From positions 1 through 15,943 of the forward strand of contig JBDZUZ010000088.1 in the NCBI GenBank assembly GCA_040255445.1: 15,943 bases of DNA. The letters run 5' to 3'. Below the pieces are notes generated by a model. The model did not search any database. It was not told the origin of the DNA and saw only the letters and a list, made by a program, of their open reading frames with translations. Position numbers and translations under genes: made by a program. Positions within the stretch are counted from its first letter, which is position 1. Each line of letters starts with the position of its first letter. This DNA is from JBDZUZ01 sp040255445. GTDB taxonomy: Bacteria > Planctomycetota > Phycisphaerae > Phycisphaerales > UBA1924. Of this stretch, positions 5,967 to 12,969 are shown piece after piece.

Positions 5967-7013
5967 ATGGATGACACCGCCGCATCGCGATCGCTCCCCC
6001 GCTGGTTCGATGCGCACCTCGACCTCGCCTACATGGCGGTGAACGGACGCGATATGGCCGCCGCGCCCATCAACGCCGGCGGTCCGGATCTCCCCGGTTG
6101 TGTCACGCTCACTTCGCTCGCCGCGGGCGGTGTGCACGGCGCACTCGCGACGATCTTCACCGAGGCCGATGGCCGCGATGCGGTCGGCTACCCGGCCGAT
6201 GACGCCGAAGCCGCCCACGCGGCGGGCCTGGCGCAGCTGCAGGTCTACCAGACATGGCGCACTTGCGGCCGCGTGCAGTTTCTCGATGAGGGCCTGAGCC
6301 CGGTTGACACGCCCGGCTTTTCGATCGGCATCCTGATGGAATGCGCCGACCCGATTCGAACGCCGGCCGAGGCGGGCTGGTGGCGTGAGCAGGGCGTGGT
6401 CGCGGTGGGGTTGGCGTGGGCCCGCGGGTCGCGGTACGCCGATGGCAACTCAGAGGCCTCGGCCGCAAAGGGCCGCGGCATCACCGCCGCGGGCAAGGAG
6501 CTTGTCGCCGAGTTCGACCGCATCGGGATCGTTCACGATGCATCGCACCTGTCCGACAAGGCGTTCGACGACCTGCTGGCGACCGCGAAGGGACGCATCA
6601 TCGCATCGCACTCGAACTGCCGCGCGCTCATCGACATCCCCGAGTCGCCGACCAACCAGCGGCACCTGACCGACGACCAGATCCGCGCGATCGGGCGGCG
6701 TGGCGGCATCATCGGCATCAACCTCTTCTCGCCATTCCTGATCCGCGGCGGGGTGCGGTCACGCCGGGCAACGATGGTTGAACTCTGCAACCACATCGAT
6801 CGCACCGCGGAACTCGCCGGCGGCCGCGACAGGGTTGCGCTGGGCAGCGACATGGACGGCGGCTTCAGCGCACGGATGCTGCCAGAAGGCATCGACTCGC
6901 CGGCGGACCTGGCGAAGCTCGATGCCGCCCTCGCCGCCCGCGGCTGGTCCGATCAGGACCGCCGCAACTTCGCCTGGAACACCTGGGCCCGCTTCTGGTC
7001 ACTGCGCGATTAA
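5967..7013 (+). CDS. Membrane dipeptidase-like metallopeptidase, family M19
   Basis: 348 residues with the amidohydrolase (TIM-barrel) metal site of renal dipeptidases. The expected ligands are all present: His17 and Asp19 in 'FDAHLDL', the bridging Glu125 in 'LMECAD', His194 in 'DASHLSD', His215 in 'ASHSNCRAL', and Asp295 in 'GSDMDGG'. The spacing closely follows the mammalian enzyme. The family hydrolyses dipeptides, including D-residue dipeptides, with two zinc ions. No signal peptide is visible, so the enzyme is probably cytoplasmic, unlike the anchored animal form. It starts 27 bp after scoB and is convergent with the FUN14 gene. A role in peptide or cell-wall dipeptide turnover is inferred from the family only. 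Confidence 0.92.
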   Translation: MDDTAASRSLPRWFDAHLDLAYMAVNGRDMAAAPINAGGPDLPGCVTLTSLAAGGVHGALATIFTEADGRDAVGYPADDAEAAHAAGLAQLQVYQTWRTCGRVQFLDEGLSPVDTPGFSIGILMECADPIRTPAEAGWWREQGVVAVGLAWARGSRYADGNSEASAAKGRGITAAGKELVAEFDRIGIVHDASHLSDKAFDDLLATAKGRIIASHSNCRALIDIPESPTNQRHLTDDQIRAIGRRGGIIGINLFSPFLIRGGVRSRRATMVELCNHIDRTAELAGGRDRVALGSDMDGGFSARMLPEGIDSPADLAKLDAALAARGWSDQDRRNFAWNTWARFWSLRD

Positions 7014-7052
7014 CTGATGCGACGCCCGCGCAGGCTCCGGCTTCTTCCACTT

Positions 7053-7082
7053 TGTCCCTCTGTCCCCTGTCCCTCTGTCCCT
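7053..7082. repeat. Short tandem repeat between convergent genes
   Basis: Two identical 14-mers, TGTCCCTCTGTCCC (7053-7066 and 7068-7081), are separated by one base. Internally this amounts to four units of about 7-8 bp of the type TGTCCC(C/T)(C/T). It lies in the 76-bp gap between the stops of the M19 peptidase and FUN14 genes. It is a simple-sequence tract and I see no hairpin terminator there. Confidence 0.75.
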
Positions 7083-7089
7083 TCCGCCA

Positions 7090-7668
7090 TCATCCCTTCC
7101 TGAACCCAATAAACCCGCCCACAAGCCCCGCCCCGATCGACGGAATGTACCCCTGCATGAACGCGACGAATGTCTTCGCCTCGCTCTGCACCCACTCCGC
7201 CGATGCGTCGTAGGCCCGCTCGATCTTGTCCCAGTTGACATCAAGCACGCCCGCGTACTGCAGACCGAAGAGCGCGAGGAAGACGACGCCCAGCGCGATC
7301 AGCGAGATCTTGAAGAACGCCCGCAGCGCGTAGGCGATGCAGAACCCGACGAAAAAGCCGAAGCCCAGCCGAAACACCGCGGGGGACCATGCCTCCAGCG
7401 CGTTGCGGACCTCAGGGTCGGTCGACTTAGCCGCGTCCTTCACGCCCGACTGTTCCGCGAAGCCGCGGACGAGTTTGCCAGTCTCACCGGTGTCGCCCGA
7501 GGCCGGCGGCGATGAGCCCGCCGCGCCAATGGCCCAGGCCACGCCCGCGGCGACCATGACCATGACCGACCCCCACAGGAGCGCAACCTTCCAGCGCGGC
7601 AGACCCTTTCGGCCGCCGCCCGACCCGCCTGCCCCGCCCTGATCCGGTCGCTTGCCCTCGTCGCCCAT
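7090..7668 (-). CDS. FUN14-domain membrane protein
   Basis: 192 residues from the ATG at 7668, chosen because GGAGG lies five bases upstream. In-frame starts at 7695 (ATG) and 7728 (TTG) would add 9 or 20 residues. A polar Gly-rich N-terminus is followed by a hydrophobic helix (about 27-49), a loop, and then a FUN14-type core. The core contains 'FGFFVGFCIAYALRAFFKISLIALGVVFLALFGLQYAG' in consecutive segments (about 102-140), then the hallmark 'VLDVNWDKIE' (141-150), and a final helix 'IPSIGAGLVGGFIGFRKG' (175-192). FUN14 proteins are known as mitochondrial outer-membrane mitophagy receptors (FUNDC1); bacterial and archaeal members have no settled function. The gene is divergent from the FtsX permease and convergent with the M19 peptidase. 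Confidence 0.8.
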   Translation of the reverse strand: MGDEGKRPDQGGAGGSGGGRKGLPRWKVALLWGSVMVMVAAGVAWAIGAAGSSPPASGDTGETGKLVRGFAEQSGVKDAAKSTDPEVRNALEAWSPAVFRLGFGFFVGFCIAYALRAFFKISLIALGVVFLALFGLQYAGVLDVNWDKIERAYDASAEWVQSEAKTFVAFMQGYIPSIGAGLVGGFIGFRKG

Positions 7669-7761
7669 GAACGCCTCCGCCGGGGGCCTCGGCATCCGCC
7701 GCTCCGCCCCGTATCGGTCAACCACCAACTACACGATAGTGAGTGACCCGGGGCGGGGCAC

Positions 7762-7767
7762 TACACT
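7762..7767 (+). promoter_or_regulatory. Candidate -10 box for the FtsX permease gene
   Basis: CTACACTC contains TACACT, ending 8 bases before the GTG at 7776. It is the same box found at 4781 and 4746. It supports the GTG at 7776 as start, because a start at 7743 would lie upstream of the box. No -35 match is visible. Confidence 0.5.
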
Positions 7768-7775
7768 CCCCCCGC

Positions 7776-9338
7776 GTGTACCAACTGCTCCTGACCCGCC
7801 GTTACCTGACCAGCAAGATCATGCCGCTTCTGGCATCGCTCGCGGTGGTTCTCTGCACCGCCATGGTGCTGATCACCTGGTCGGTCATGGGCGGCTTCCT
7901 CAAGAAGTTCGTCGCCTCCGGCCGCACGATGACCGGCGATGTCGTCATCACCTGGCCCAATACCGGATTCCCGCACTACGACGACCTGATCACCCGCCTC
8001 AAAGCCGACCCGATGATCGCCGCGGCGACGCCGGTGATCGAGGCCTTCGGGCTCATCCAACTCCCCGATGGCCGTAATGAGACCGTGCAGATCCGCGGCA
8101 TCCACGGCCCCAGCTACGCCGAGGTGACCGCGTACGGCGACATTCTCTGGTGGAAGCCGCTTGATAAGCCGGTCCCCGCGGACAAGAAGGCCCAGGATCC
8201 GCGCGTTGACCCCAAGCTCAAGGACCTCATGGGCCGTCTCGAGGAGCAGGGCCGCACCCTGACCCGCATCAACCCCGATACCGGGCAGGCCGAGGGCGCG
8301 GTCGTCCCCGGGATCGAGGTCAGCGGCTTCAACCAGCGCGAGGTCACCGGGTTCTACACGCCCAAAGTGCTGCTCGAGCGGCGTAAGGACGGCACGACCC
8401 GGGCGGTCGATGTCTTCCTGCCCCGCAACGGCGAGGTTATCTTGAACGTGCTCCCCCTCGATACGGAGGGCCAGGCGGTGCAGACGGTCACGCGCCGCCT
8501 GCCGGTCGCCAACGAGTTCCACTCCGGTGTCTTCGAGTTCGACAAGAACATCGTCCTGATCGAGCTGGGCGTGCTCCAGGACATGCTCATGATGGACGAG
8601 GCGCTCCGCGCCGTCGATGAACCGGCCGCGCCGACCGCCGGCGATGGCGGCGAGTCTTTCGCCGGCACACCGCCCGCGCAGGCGATGGAGATCGAGCCCG
8701 CCCGAGTCACACATGTCTATGTGCGCGGAGTCGGGGATCTCTCGACTTTCGGCGCGGCCGACCCTCTGCGGATCCGCTGCGAGCATATCTACGCAGACTT
8801 CGCCGCCGACCACCCGGATGTCCCGGCCGAGTGGAACATCCGCATCCTGACCTGGGAAGACCTCAACCGCACGATGATCAACGCGGTGCGCACCGAGACG
8901 ACGGTCGTGCTCGTGGTCTTCTCGTTCATTTCGCTCACCGCGGTGTTCCTGGTGCTCGCGATCTTCTGGGCGATGATCAGCGAGAAGACGCGCGATATCG
9001 GCGTGCTGCGGTCGATCGGCGCTTCCAAGGGCGGGATCGCCGGCCTCTGGCTCGGGTACGGCCTGGCGATCGGCATCGTCGGCTCGGTGCTCGGCCTCGC
9101 CGCGGCGTACACGATCGTGATCAATATCAACCCCATCCACGAATGGATGGGACAGGCCCTGGGCCTGCAGATCTGGGATCCGCGAGTCTACTACTTCGTG
9201 AAGATCCCTAACGAGGTCGAGCCGGACCGCGCGGCGATCGTTTTCTTCGGCGGTCTCTTCTGCAGCGTTGGCGGAGCGCTCTGGCCGGCCATCCGCGCGG
9301 CGAATATGCACCCAGTCAAGGCGCTCCGCTTCGAATGA
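7776..9338 (+). CDS. LolC/LolE-like ABC transporter permease (FtsX family)
   Basis: 520 residues from the GTG at 7776, giving 'MYQLLLTRRYLTSKI', the usual opening of LolC/E-type permeases; the upstream in-frame GTG at 7743 precedes the promoter box. The layout is one N-terminal helix (about 17-40), a large periplasmic MacB-like domain (about 41-373), then three C-terminal helices (about 376-400, 424-450, 486-505). The coupling segment 'EKTRDIGVLRSIGAS' lies between helices 2 and 3. The end 'AIRAANMHPVKALRFE' is the typical FtsX-family tail. The family moves lipoproteins or other hydrophobic cargo out of the inner membrane. At about 520 residues it is longer than usual for LolC/E (about 400), owing to the periplasmic part, which has a charged stretch around residues 130-160. 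It overlaps the ATPase gene by ATGA (9335-9338), implying translational coupling. With one permease gene it would act as a homodimer. Confidence 0.88.
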   Translation: MYQLLLTRRYLTSKIMPLLASLAVVLCTAMVLITWSVMGGFLKKFVASGRTMTGDVVITWPNTGFPHYDDLITRLKADPMIAAATPVIEAFGLIQLPDGRNETVQIRGIHGPSYAEVTAYGDILWWKPLDKPVPADKKAQDPRVDPKLKDLMGRLEEQGRTLTRINPDTGQAEGAVVPGIEVSGFNQREVTGFYTPKVLLERRKDGTTRAVDVFLPRNGEVILNVLPLDTEGQAVQTVTRRLPVANEFHSGVFEFDKNIVLIELGVLQDMLMMDEALRAVDEPAAPTAGDGGESFAGTPPAQAMEIEPARVTHVYVRGVGDLSTFGAADPLRIRCEHIYADFAADHPDVPAEWNIRILTWEDLNRTMINAVRTETTVVLVVFSFISLTAVFLVLAIFWAMISEKTRDIGVLRSIGASKGGIAGLWLGYGLAIGIVGSVLGLAAAYTIVININPIHEWMGQALGLQIWDPRVYYFVKIPNEVEPDRAAIVFFGGLFCSVGGALWPAIRAANMHPVKALRFE

Positions 9339-10081
9339 CGAGCCACCCCGCCATCCACCCAACGATCCTCACTGTGGAGAACCTCCACAAGACCTATCGC
9401 CTCGGCCGGGTCGATGTCCCCGTGCTCCGCGGGATCGACCTCACGGTCCAGCGCGGCGAGTTCGTCGCGATCCTGGGCGCCTCTGGCTCGGGCAAGTCCA
9501 CACTGCTGCACCTGATCGGCGGCCTCGACAAGCCCGACCGCGAACCGCGATCCAATATCCGCTTCGATGGAGAACCCCTCGGCCGCGGCGGCCGGCTCGA
9601 CAGTTACCGCGCTTCGGCGATCGGGTTCGTATTCCAGTTCTACCACCTGCTCCCCGAGCTCACGGTGCTCGAGAATGTGACCATCGCCGCGATGGCGCGG
9701 CACCGTTGGGGCTGGTGGAGGCAGCGGAGCGTCGTGGTCCCCCAGGCCCGCGCCCTCCTGGAGCGGGTCGGTCTCGGGCACCGGGTCAAGCACCGCCCCG
9801 CGGAACTCTCCGGCGGAGAGCGCCAGCGGGTCGCCATCGCCCGCGCCCTCATCAACCGGCCCCGAATGCTGCTGGCCGATGAGCCCACCGGCAACCTCGA
9901 CCGACAAACCGGCGACAGCATCCTCGACCTGCTCATCGAGATCCAGCGCGAGACCAGCCAGACCATGGTCGTCGTCACCCACAGCGCTGCGACGGCGCAA
10001 CGGGCCGACCGGGTTGTCCGTCTGGAGGCCGGTCGGGTCGTCGAGGTCCCTGATCTCGTCGCGGCCGGGCTCGCGGTCTGA
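9335..10081 (+). CDS. LolD-like ABC transporter ATP-binding protein
   Basis: 248 residues with a complete nucleotide-binding domain: Walker A 'GASGSGKST' (48-56), Q-loop Gln101 in 'FVFQFYHLLPELTVLENV', signature 'LSGGERQR' (158-165), Walker B 'MLLADEP' (178-184) with catalytic Glu183, D-loop 'GNLD', and H-loop His216 in 'VVTHS'. The 'FQFYHLLPELTVLENV' stretch is characteristic of the LolD/MacB group that pairs with FtsX-fold permeases. Its start overlaps the upstream permease stop by four bases, so the two form a single transporter. A roughly 20-residue segment around 120-136 ('MARHRWGWWRQR') is unusually rich in Trp and Arg. The lipoprotein-release role is inferred from family; another exported lipid cargo is possible. 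Confidence 0.92.
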   Translation: MTSHPAIHPTILTVENLHKTYRLGRVDVPVLRGIDLTVQRGEFVAILGASGSGKSTLLHLIGGLDKPDREPRSNIRFDGEPLGRGGRLDSYRASAIGFVFQFYHLLPELTVLENVTIAAMARHRWGWWRQRSVVVPQARALLERVGLGHRVKHRPAELSGGERQRVAIARALINRPRMLLADEPTGNLDRQTGDSILDLLIEIQRETSQTMVVVTHSAATAQRADRVVRLEAGRVVEVPDLVAAGLAV

Positions 10082-10163
10082 TCTCAGAGGGGGTCGGACG
10101 ACGGCGTTGAACCGTGCCCCGAGCGGCGTCGGGGGCGATGATTGTTCAGAAGCCGCGAAAACT

Positions 10164-10223
10164 GCGTGCGGGTCCGGGGGTTGCCGCCTACAAACCCTCA
10201 ATAGACAGGATCCTGCAGCACGC
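10164..10223. other. Potential structured element in the gap before the alpha/beta hydrolase
   Basis: Within the 187-bp gap (10082-10268), GCGTGC-GGGTCC (10164-10175) can pair with GGATCC (10208-10213) and GCACGC (10218-10223), with a TGCA bulge on the right side. Nested inside, GGGTT (10178-10182) can pair with AACCC (10193-10197). It lies upstream of the predicted promoter at 10229-10257. It could therefore belong to the 3' end of the transporter transcript or be a DNA-level feature. It matches no RNA family I recognise and may be chance pairing in GC-rich DNA. Confidence 0.25.
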
Positions 10224-10228
10224 GGCGG

Positions 10229-10257
10229 TTGGTCGGGTGACTAGTCCCCACTATACT
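10229..10257 (+). promoter_or_regulatory. Sigma-70-like promoter of the hydrolase-GH3 operon
   Basis: TTGGTC (10229-10234) and TATACT (10252-10257) are separated by 17 bp. The -10 is five of six to consensus, and the -35 keeps the TTG core. The transcription start would fall near 10264, about five bases before the ATG at 10269, so the leader is nearly absent. The spacer holds a perfect 8-bp palindrome GACTAGTC (10239-10246), extended imperfectly to 14 bp. That is a plausible position for a repressor operator, though no regulator is known. Confidence 0.6.
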
Positions 10258-10268
10258 TACCGCGTTCC

Positions 10269-11117
10269 ATGCCAAGCGCCATGACCAGGCCAACCCCGCT
10301 ATCCGACGCTGAAGCCGACCGGCTCTCCGGACACCGCGTGCTCCGAGGCTTGGCCGACAAAGACGTGAGAGCCGCCGTCGCGGAGACCGGTTCGGGCTCG
10401 CCCGTCGTCTTTCTTCACGGTCTGGTCGGGCTCAACGACCACTGGGAAGAGGTCGTGCAGCGGACGCGTTCGACCGCCCGCTGCGTGCTGCTGGAGCTCC
10501 CGCTGCTCGATCTGCAGGGCGATGACTGCTCGATCCACGGTGCAACGGAACTAACGATCCGCTTCCTGGAGCAGCACCTGCGCACCCCCGCGGTGCTCGT
10601 GGGTAACTCCTTCGGTGGCCATGTCGCCACCAAGATCGCTCTCGAGCGGCCGGACTTGTGCCGCGGCCTGGTGCTCGCCGGCGCTTCGGGTCTCATCGAG
10701 AAGTCGATGGTGAGCGATGTCCAGATCCGGCCCAGTCGCGAGTGGCTGCAGCGCAAGATCGGCGAGCTCTTCTTCGACCAGAACAAGATGAACCCGGCCG
10801 ATGTGGACCGGGCGTACCAGCAGCTGTCGGCTCGAGGCCACGCCCGGGCGATGGTGAAACTCTCGCGCTCCGCCCGCCGCAACCATCTGGGCACACGCAT
10901 TCACACCATCACAACGCCCACGCTCTTGATCTGGGGCCGCCAGGACATCGTCACCCCGCCCGAGGCGGCCGACGAGTTCAAGACCAAGATCCCCGACTCG
11001 CGGATCGTCTGGTTCGATCAGTGCGGCCACGCACCGATGATCGAGTGCCCCGAGTCGTTCGCGGAAGCCCTGGTCGGCTTTGTCCGCGAGCTCGACGCCC
11101 GCGGCGACGCGAAGTGA
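10269..11117 (+). CDS. Alpha/beta hydrolase
   Basis: 282 residues. The fold's landmarks are present: the oxyanion 'VVFLHGLVG' (46-54), the nucleophile elbow 'GNSFGG' with Ser114, the acid Asp226 in 'LIWGRQDIVTPPEAA', and the base His254 in 'QCGHAPMIECPESF'. A cap-like insert lies at about 143-210. The sequence resembles the esterase, C-C hydrolase and haloalkane-dehalogenase-like group, but with Ser as nucleophile it should act on ester, thioester or amide bonds. The substrate is unknown. ATG 10269 is chosen because it sits just after the -10 box; ATG 10281 is an alternative. GH3 follows after 47 bp on the same strand without a clear terminator, suggesting the two act on one pathway. Confidence 0.87.
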   Translation: MPSAMTRPTPLSDAEADRLSGHRVLRGLADKDVRAAVAETGSGSPVVFLHGLVGLNDHWEEVVQRTRSTARCVLLELPLLDLQGDDCSIHGATELTIRFLEQHLRTPAVLVGNSFGGHVATKIALERPDLCRGLVLAGASGLIEKSMVSDVQIRPSREWLQRKIGELFFDQNKMNPADVDRAYQQLSARGHARAMVKLSRSARRNHLGTRIHTITTPTLLIWGRQDIVTPPEAADEFKTKIPDSRIVWFDQCGHAPMIECPESFAEALVGFVRELDARGDAK

Positions 11118-11133
11118 CCGCCGCCTGTTCAGA

Positions 11134-11162
11134 CCCGCCCGATCCAGCCCCGCCCGATCCAG
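11134..11162. repeat. Tandem 14-bp direct repeat before the GH3 gene
   Basis: CCCGCCCGATCCAG occurs at 11134-11147 and again at 11149-11162, one base apart, filling most of the 47-bp gap between the hydrolase stop and the GH3 ATG at 11165. The second copy ends two bases before the ATG. It may be a recent slippage duplication. No Shine-Dalgarno sequence is present in it. Confidence 0.6.
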
Positions 11163-11164
11163 TC

Positions 11165-12883
11165 ATGACCACAACGCACACGATGCCCGGCCCTTCGTTC
11201 CGAGCAACGAGCTTTGTCGGCTACGGACTCCGCACCTACCTGTTCGGCCGCGCCCGCCGTCTGGGGAATCTCGAGTACTGGCAGCGTAACAGCGCGGGCA
11301 TCCAGCTCTCGCAGTTGCGGACGCTGATCCGTGATGCCAAGGACACCGAGTTCGGCCGCACGCACGACTTCGCCCGCCTCGCGACGCTCGACAACAACGA
11401 TCTGCTCGGCGCGTACCGCAAGGCCGTGCCCGTCGCCGACTGGTACGCGTACAAGGATCTCATCGCCCGGATGCGCGAGGGCGGCGAGCCGGACCTGCTC
11501 TGGCCCGGCAAGGTGATGGACTTCGCGCAGACCAGCGGCACGACCGCGGGCGACAAGTTCATCCCCGTCAGCAAGGCGATGCTGCAGAGCAACTTCCGCG
11601 CTTCGCTCGACATCTTCGCGTATCTTGCCCGCTTCGGCGTCTCGCTGGGCGGCATGCTCGCCGGCAAGTCGCTCTTCCTTGGCGGTTCAACTAATCTCGA
11701 CACCAACACGCACGGCGTCCGCACCGGCGACCTCTCGGGCATCGTCACGCCGCTGATCCGCTGGCCGCTGACGAAAATCTATCTCCCCGGCAGCAAGATC
11801 GCGCTGATGAGCCACTGGCCCAGCAAGATCGAAGCGATGGCCCAGCGCTGCATCGATGAAGATGTCCGCATGGTCAGCGGCATGCCCTCCTGGGGCCTGG
11901 TGCTGTTCAACCGCGTCATCGAACTCGCCCGCGAGCGAGGCAAAGACGCGAAGACGCTCCGCGATGTGTGGCCCAACTTCATGGCGCTCGTACACGGCGG
12001 CGTGAAGTACACGCCCTTCGAGAGCCGTGTCCGCGAGATCTGGTCGGGCTCGCCCACCGGGCCCGATGTGCCCCACCGGCTCGAACTCTACCCGGCGTCC
12101 GAGGGCTTCATCGCGATCCAGGATTCGCCCGGCGACCCCGGCCTGCGCCTGCTCACCGACAACGCCAACTTCTTCGAGTTCGTCCCTCTCGAGTCGATCA
12201 ACGACCCCGACCCGCCCGCCTTCTCCTGCGAAGCGGTCGAGAAGGGGCAGCGTTATGTCGTGGTGCTCTCGACCTGCGCCGGCCTCTGGCGGTACATCCT
12301 CGGCGATGTCGTCGAGTTCGACACCATCCCCGATAAGCGGGCTTCCGCCGGCGGTGGTGGGGGAGATGGGCCGGCACGGCTCCGCATCGTCGGCCGCCAC
12401 CGCCACTTCATCAACGCTTTCGGCGAGAACCTGATCGTCGAGCACATCGAGAACGCGGTCGCCGCGGCGGCTTCGGAGGCGGGCATCTCGATCGGCGAGT
12501 TCACCGCCGCCCCGGTGTACCCCTCCGACAGCAACCCCGCGGGCCTCGAACTCATCCTCGAAACACCCAACCCATCCCAGCGTGCGATCGAGGCCTTCCG
12601 CGACGCCTTCGACCAGTCGCTCAAGACCCAGAACGTCGACTACACCACCAAGCGCACCGACGGTTTGGGCATGGCCCCACCGACGATCACGCCCGTGCCG
12701 CTGGGGACCTTCCACCGCTGGCTCGAGAGCCGCGGCAAGCTGGGCGGCCAGCACAAGTGCCCCCGGTGCGCCAACCACCGGGAAATCGTCGATCAGGTCC
12801 GTTCGATCGTCGGCCTCGCTCACAAAGCCGCACACGACGCCCCCCATACCGGCGGGATCCCCGCGGTTCCGCCGGCCCGCTGA
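11165..12883 (+). CDS. GH3-family acyl-adenylating enzyme
   Basis: 572 residues, full length for the family. GH3 proteins belong to the adenylate-forming superfamily. Plant members join auxin or jasmonate to amino acids via an acyl-AMP, while bacterial substrates are mostly unknown. Motifs seen: the P-loop-like 'AQTSGTTAGDKFIPVS' (121-136), 'LVHGGVKYTPFESRV' (275-289), 'ELYPASEGFIAIQD' (307-320) equivalent to the YxxSE nucleotide motif, 'GLWRYILGDVVEF' (373-385), 'VGRHRHFINAFGENLIVEHIE' (409-429), and the C-terminal 'WLESRGKLGGQHKCPRC' (519-535). The last ends in a 'CPRC' pair where many homologues have no cysteines. The ATG at 11165 is preferred; ATG 11183 is also possible. The frame is open further upstream, but that region lies over the hydrolase gene. 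Probably co-transcribed with the alpha/beta hydrolase. Confidence 0.9.
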   Translation: MTTTHTMPGPSFRATSFVGYGLRTYLFGRARRLGNLEYWQRNSAGIQLSQLRTLIRDAKDTEFGRTHDFARLATLDNNDLLGAYRKAVPVADWYAYKDLIARMREGGEPDLLWPGKVMDFAQTSGTTAGDKFIPVSKAMLQSNFRASLDIFAYLARFGVSLGGMLAGKSLFLGGSTNLDTNTHGVRTGDLSGIVTPLIRWPLTKIYLPGSKIALMSHWPSKIEAMAQRCIDEDVRMVSGMPSWGLVLFNRVIELARERGKDAKTLRDVWPNFMALVHGGVKYTPFESRVREIWSGSPTGPDVPHRLELYPASEGFIAIQDSPGDPGLRLLTDNANFFEFVPLESINDPDPPAFSCEAVEKGQRYVVVLSTCAGLWRYILGDVVEFDTIPDKRASAGGGGGDGPARLRIVGRHRHFINAFGENLIVEHIENAVAAAASEAGISIGEFTAAPVYPSDSNPAGLELILETPNPSQRAIEAFRDAFDQSLKTQNVDYTTKRTDGLGMAPPTITPVPLGTFHRWLESRGKLGGQHKCPRCANHREIVDQVRSIVGLAHKAAHDAPHTGGIPAVPPAR

Positions 12884-12890
12884 ACGCCGC

Positions 12891-12896
12891 TACCCT
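12891..12896 (+). promoter_or_regulatory. Candidate -10 box ahead of the DinB-like gene
   Basis: CTACCCTG, identical over these eight bases to the sequence before scoA, begins seven bases after the GH3 stop. The ATG at 12970 is about 73 bases further on, so it would leave a leader of some 65 nt, unlike the other boxes. The first in-frame start codon after it is that ATG. Confidence 0.35.
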
Positions 12897-12969
12897 GCAA
12901 GCGGCCCGTGCATTCTCCGAACCAGGCGCGGCCGCTCTCGCACAGGTATCACGATCGGAATCTCACGGC

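Noticed and set aside
7761..9362. A 533-codon reverse-strand open frame opposite the FtsX permease.
   Set aside because: It is the antisense shadow of a clear membrane transporter gene in GC-rich DNA, has a highly charged His/Asp/Arg composition and matches no fold.
10131..10250. Possible tmRNA, because the stretch begins with a GGGG-rich GATGATT and contains several stems.
   Set aside because: There is no tRNA-like acceptor arm, no T-arm sequence and no tag reading frame ending in the usual Ala-Ala.
10138..10284. A 48-codon open frame starting at ATG 10138 and ending in an ATGA overlap with the second ATG of the hydrolase gene.
   Set aside because: It runs through the predicted promoter and -10 box, uses codons rare in the neighbouring genes (ATA, AGG, AAA, TCA) and shows no recognisable feature.
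10658..11164. An in-frame extension of the GH3 frame upstream of ATG 11165.
   Set aside because: It lies inside the alpha/beta hydrolase gene in another frame; the GH3 homology begins after 11165.
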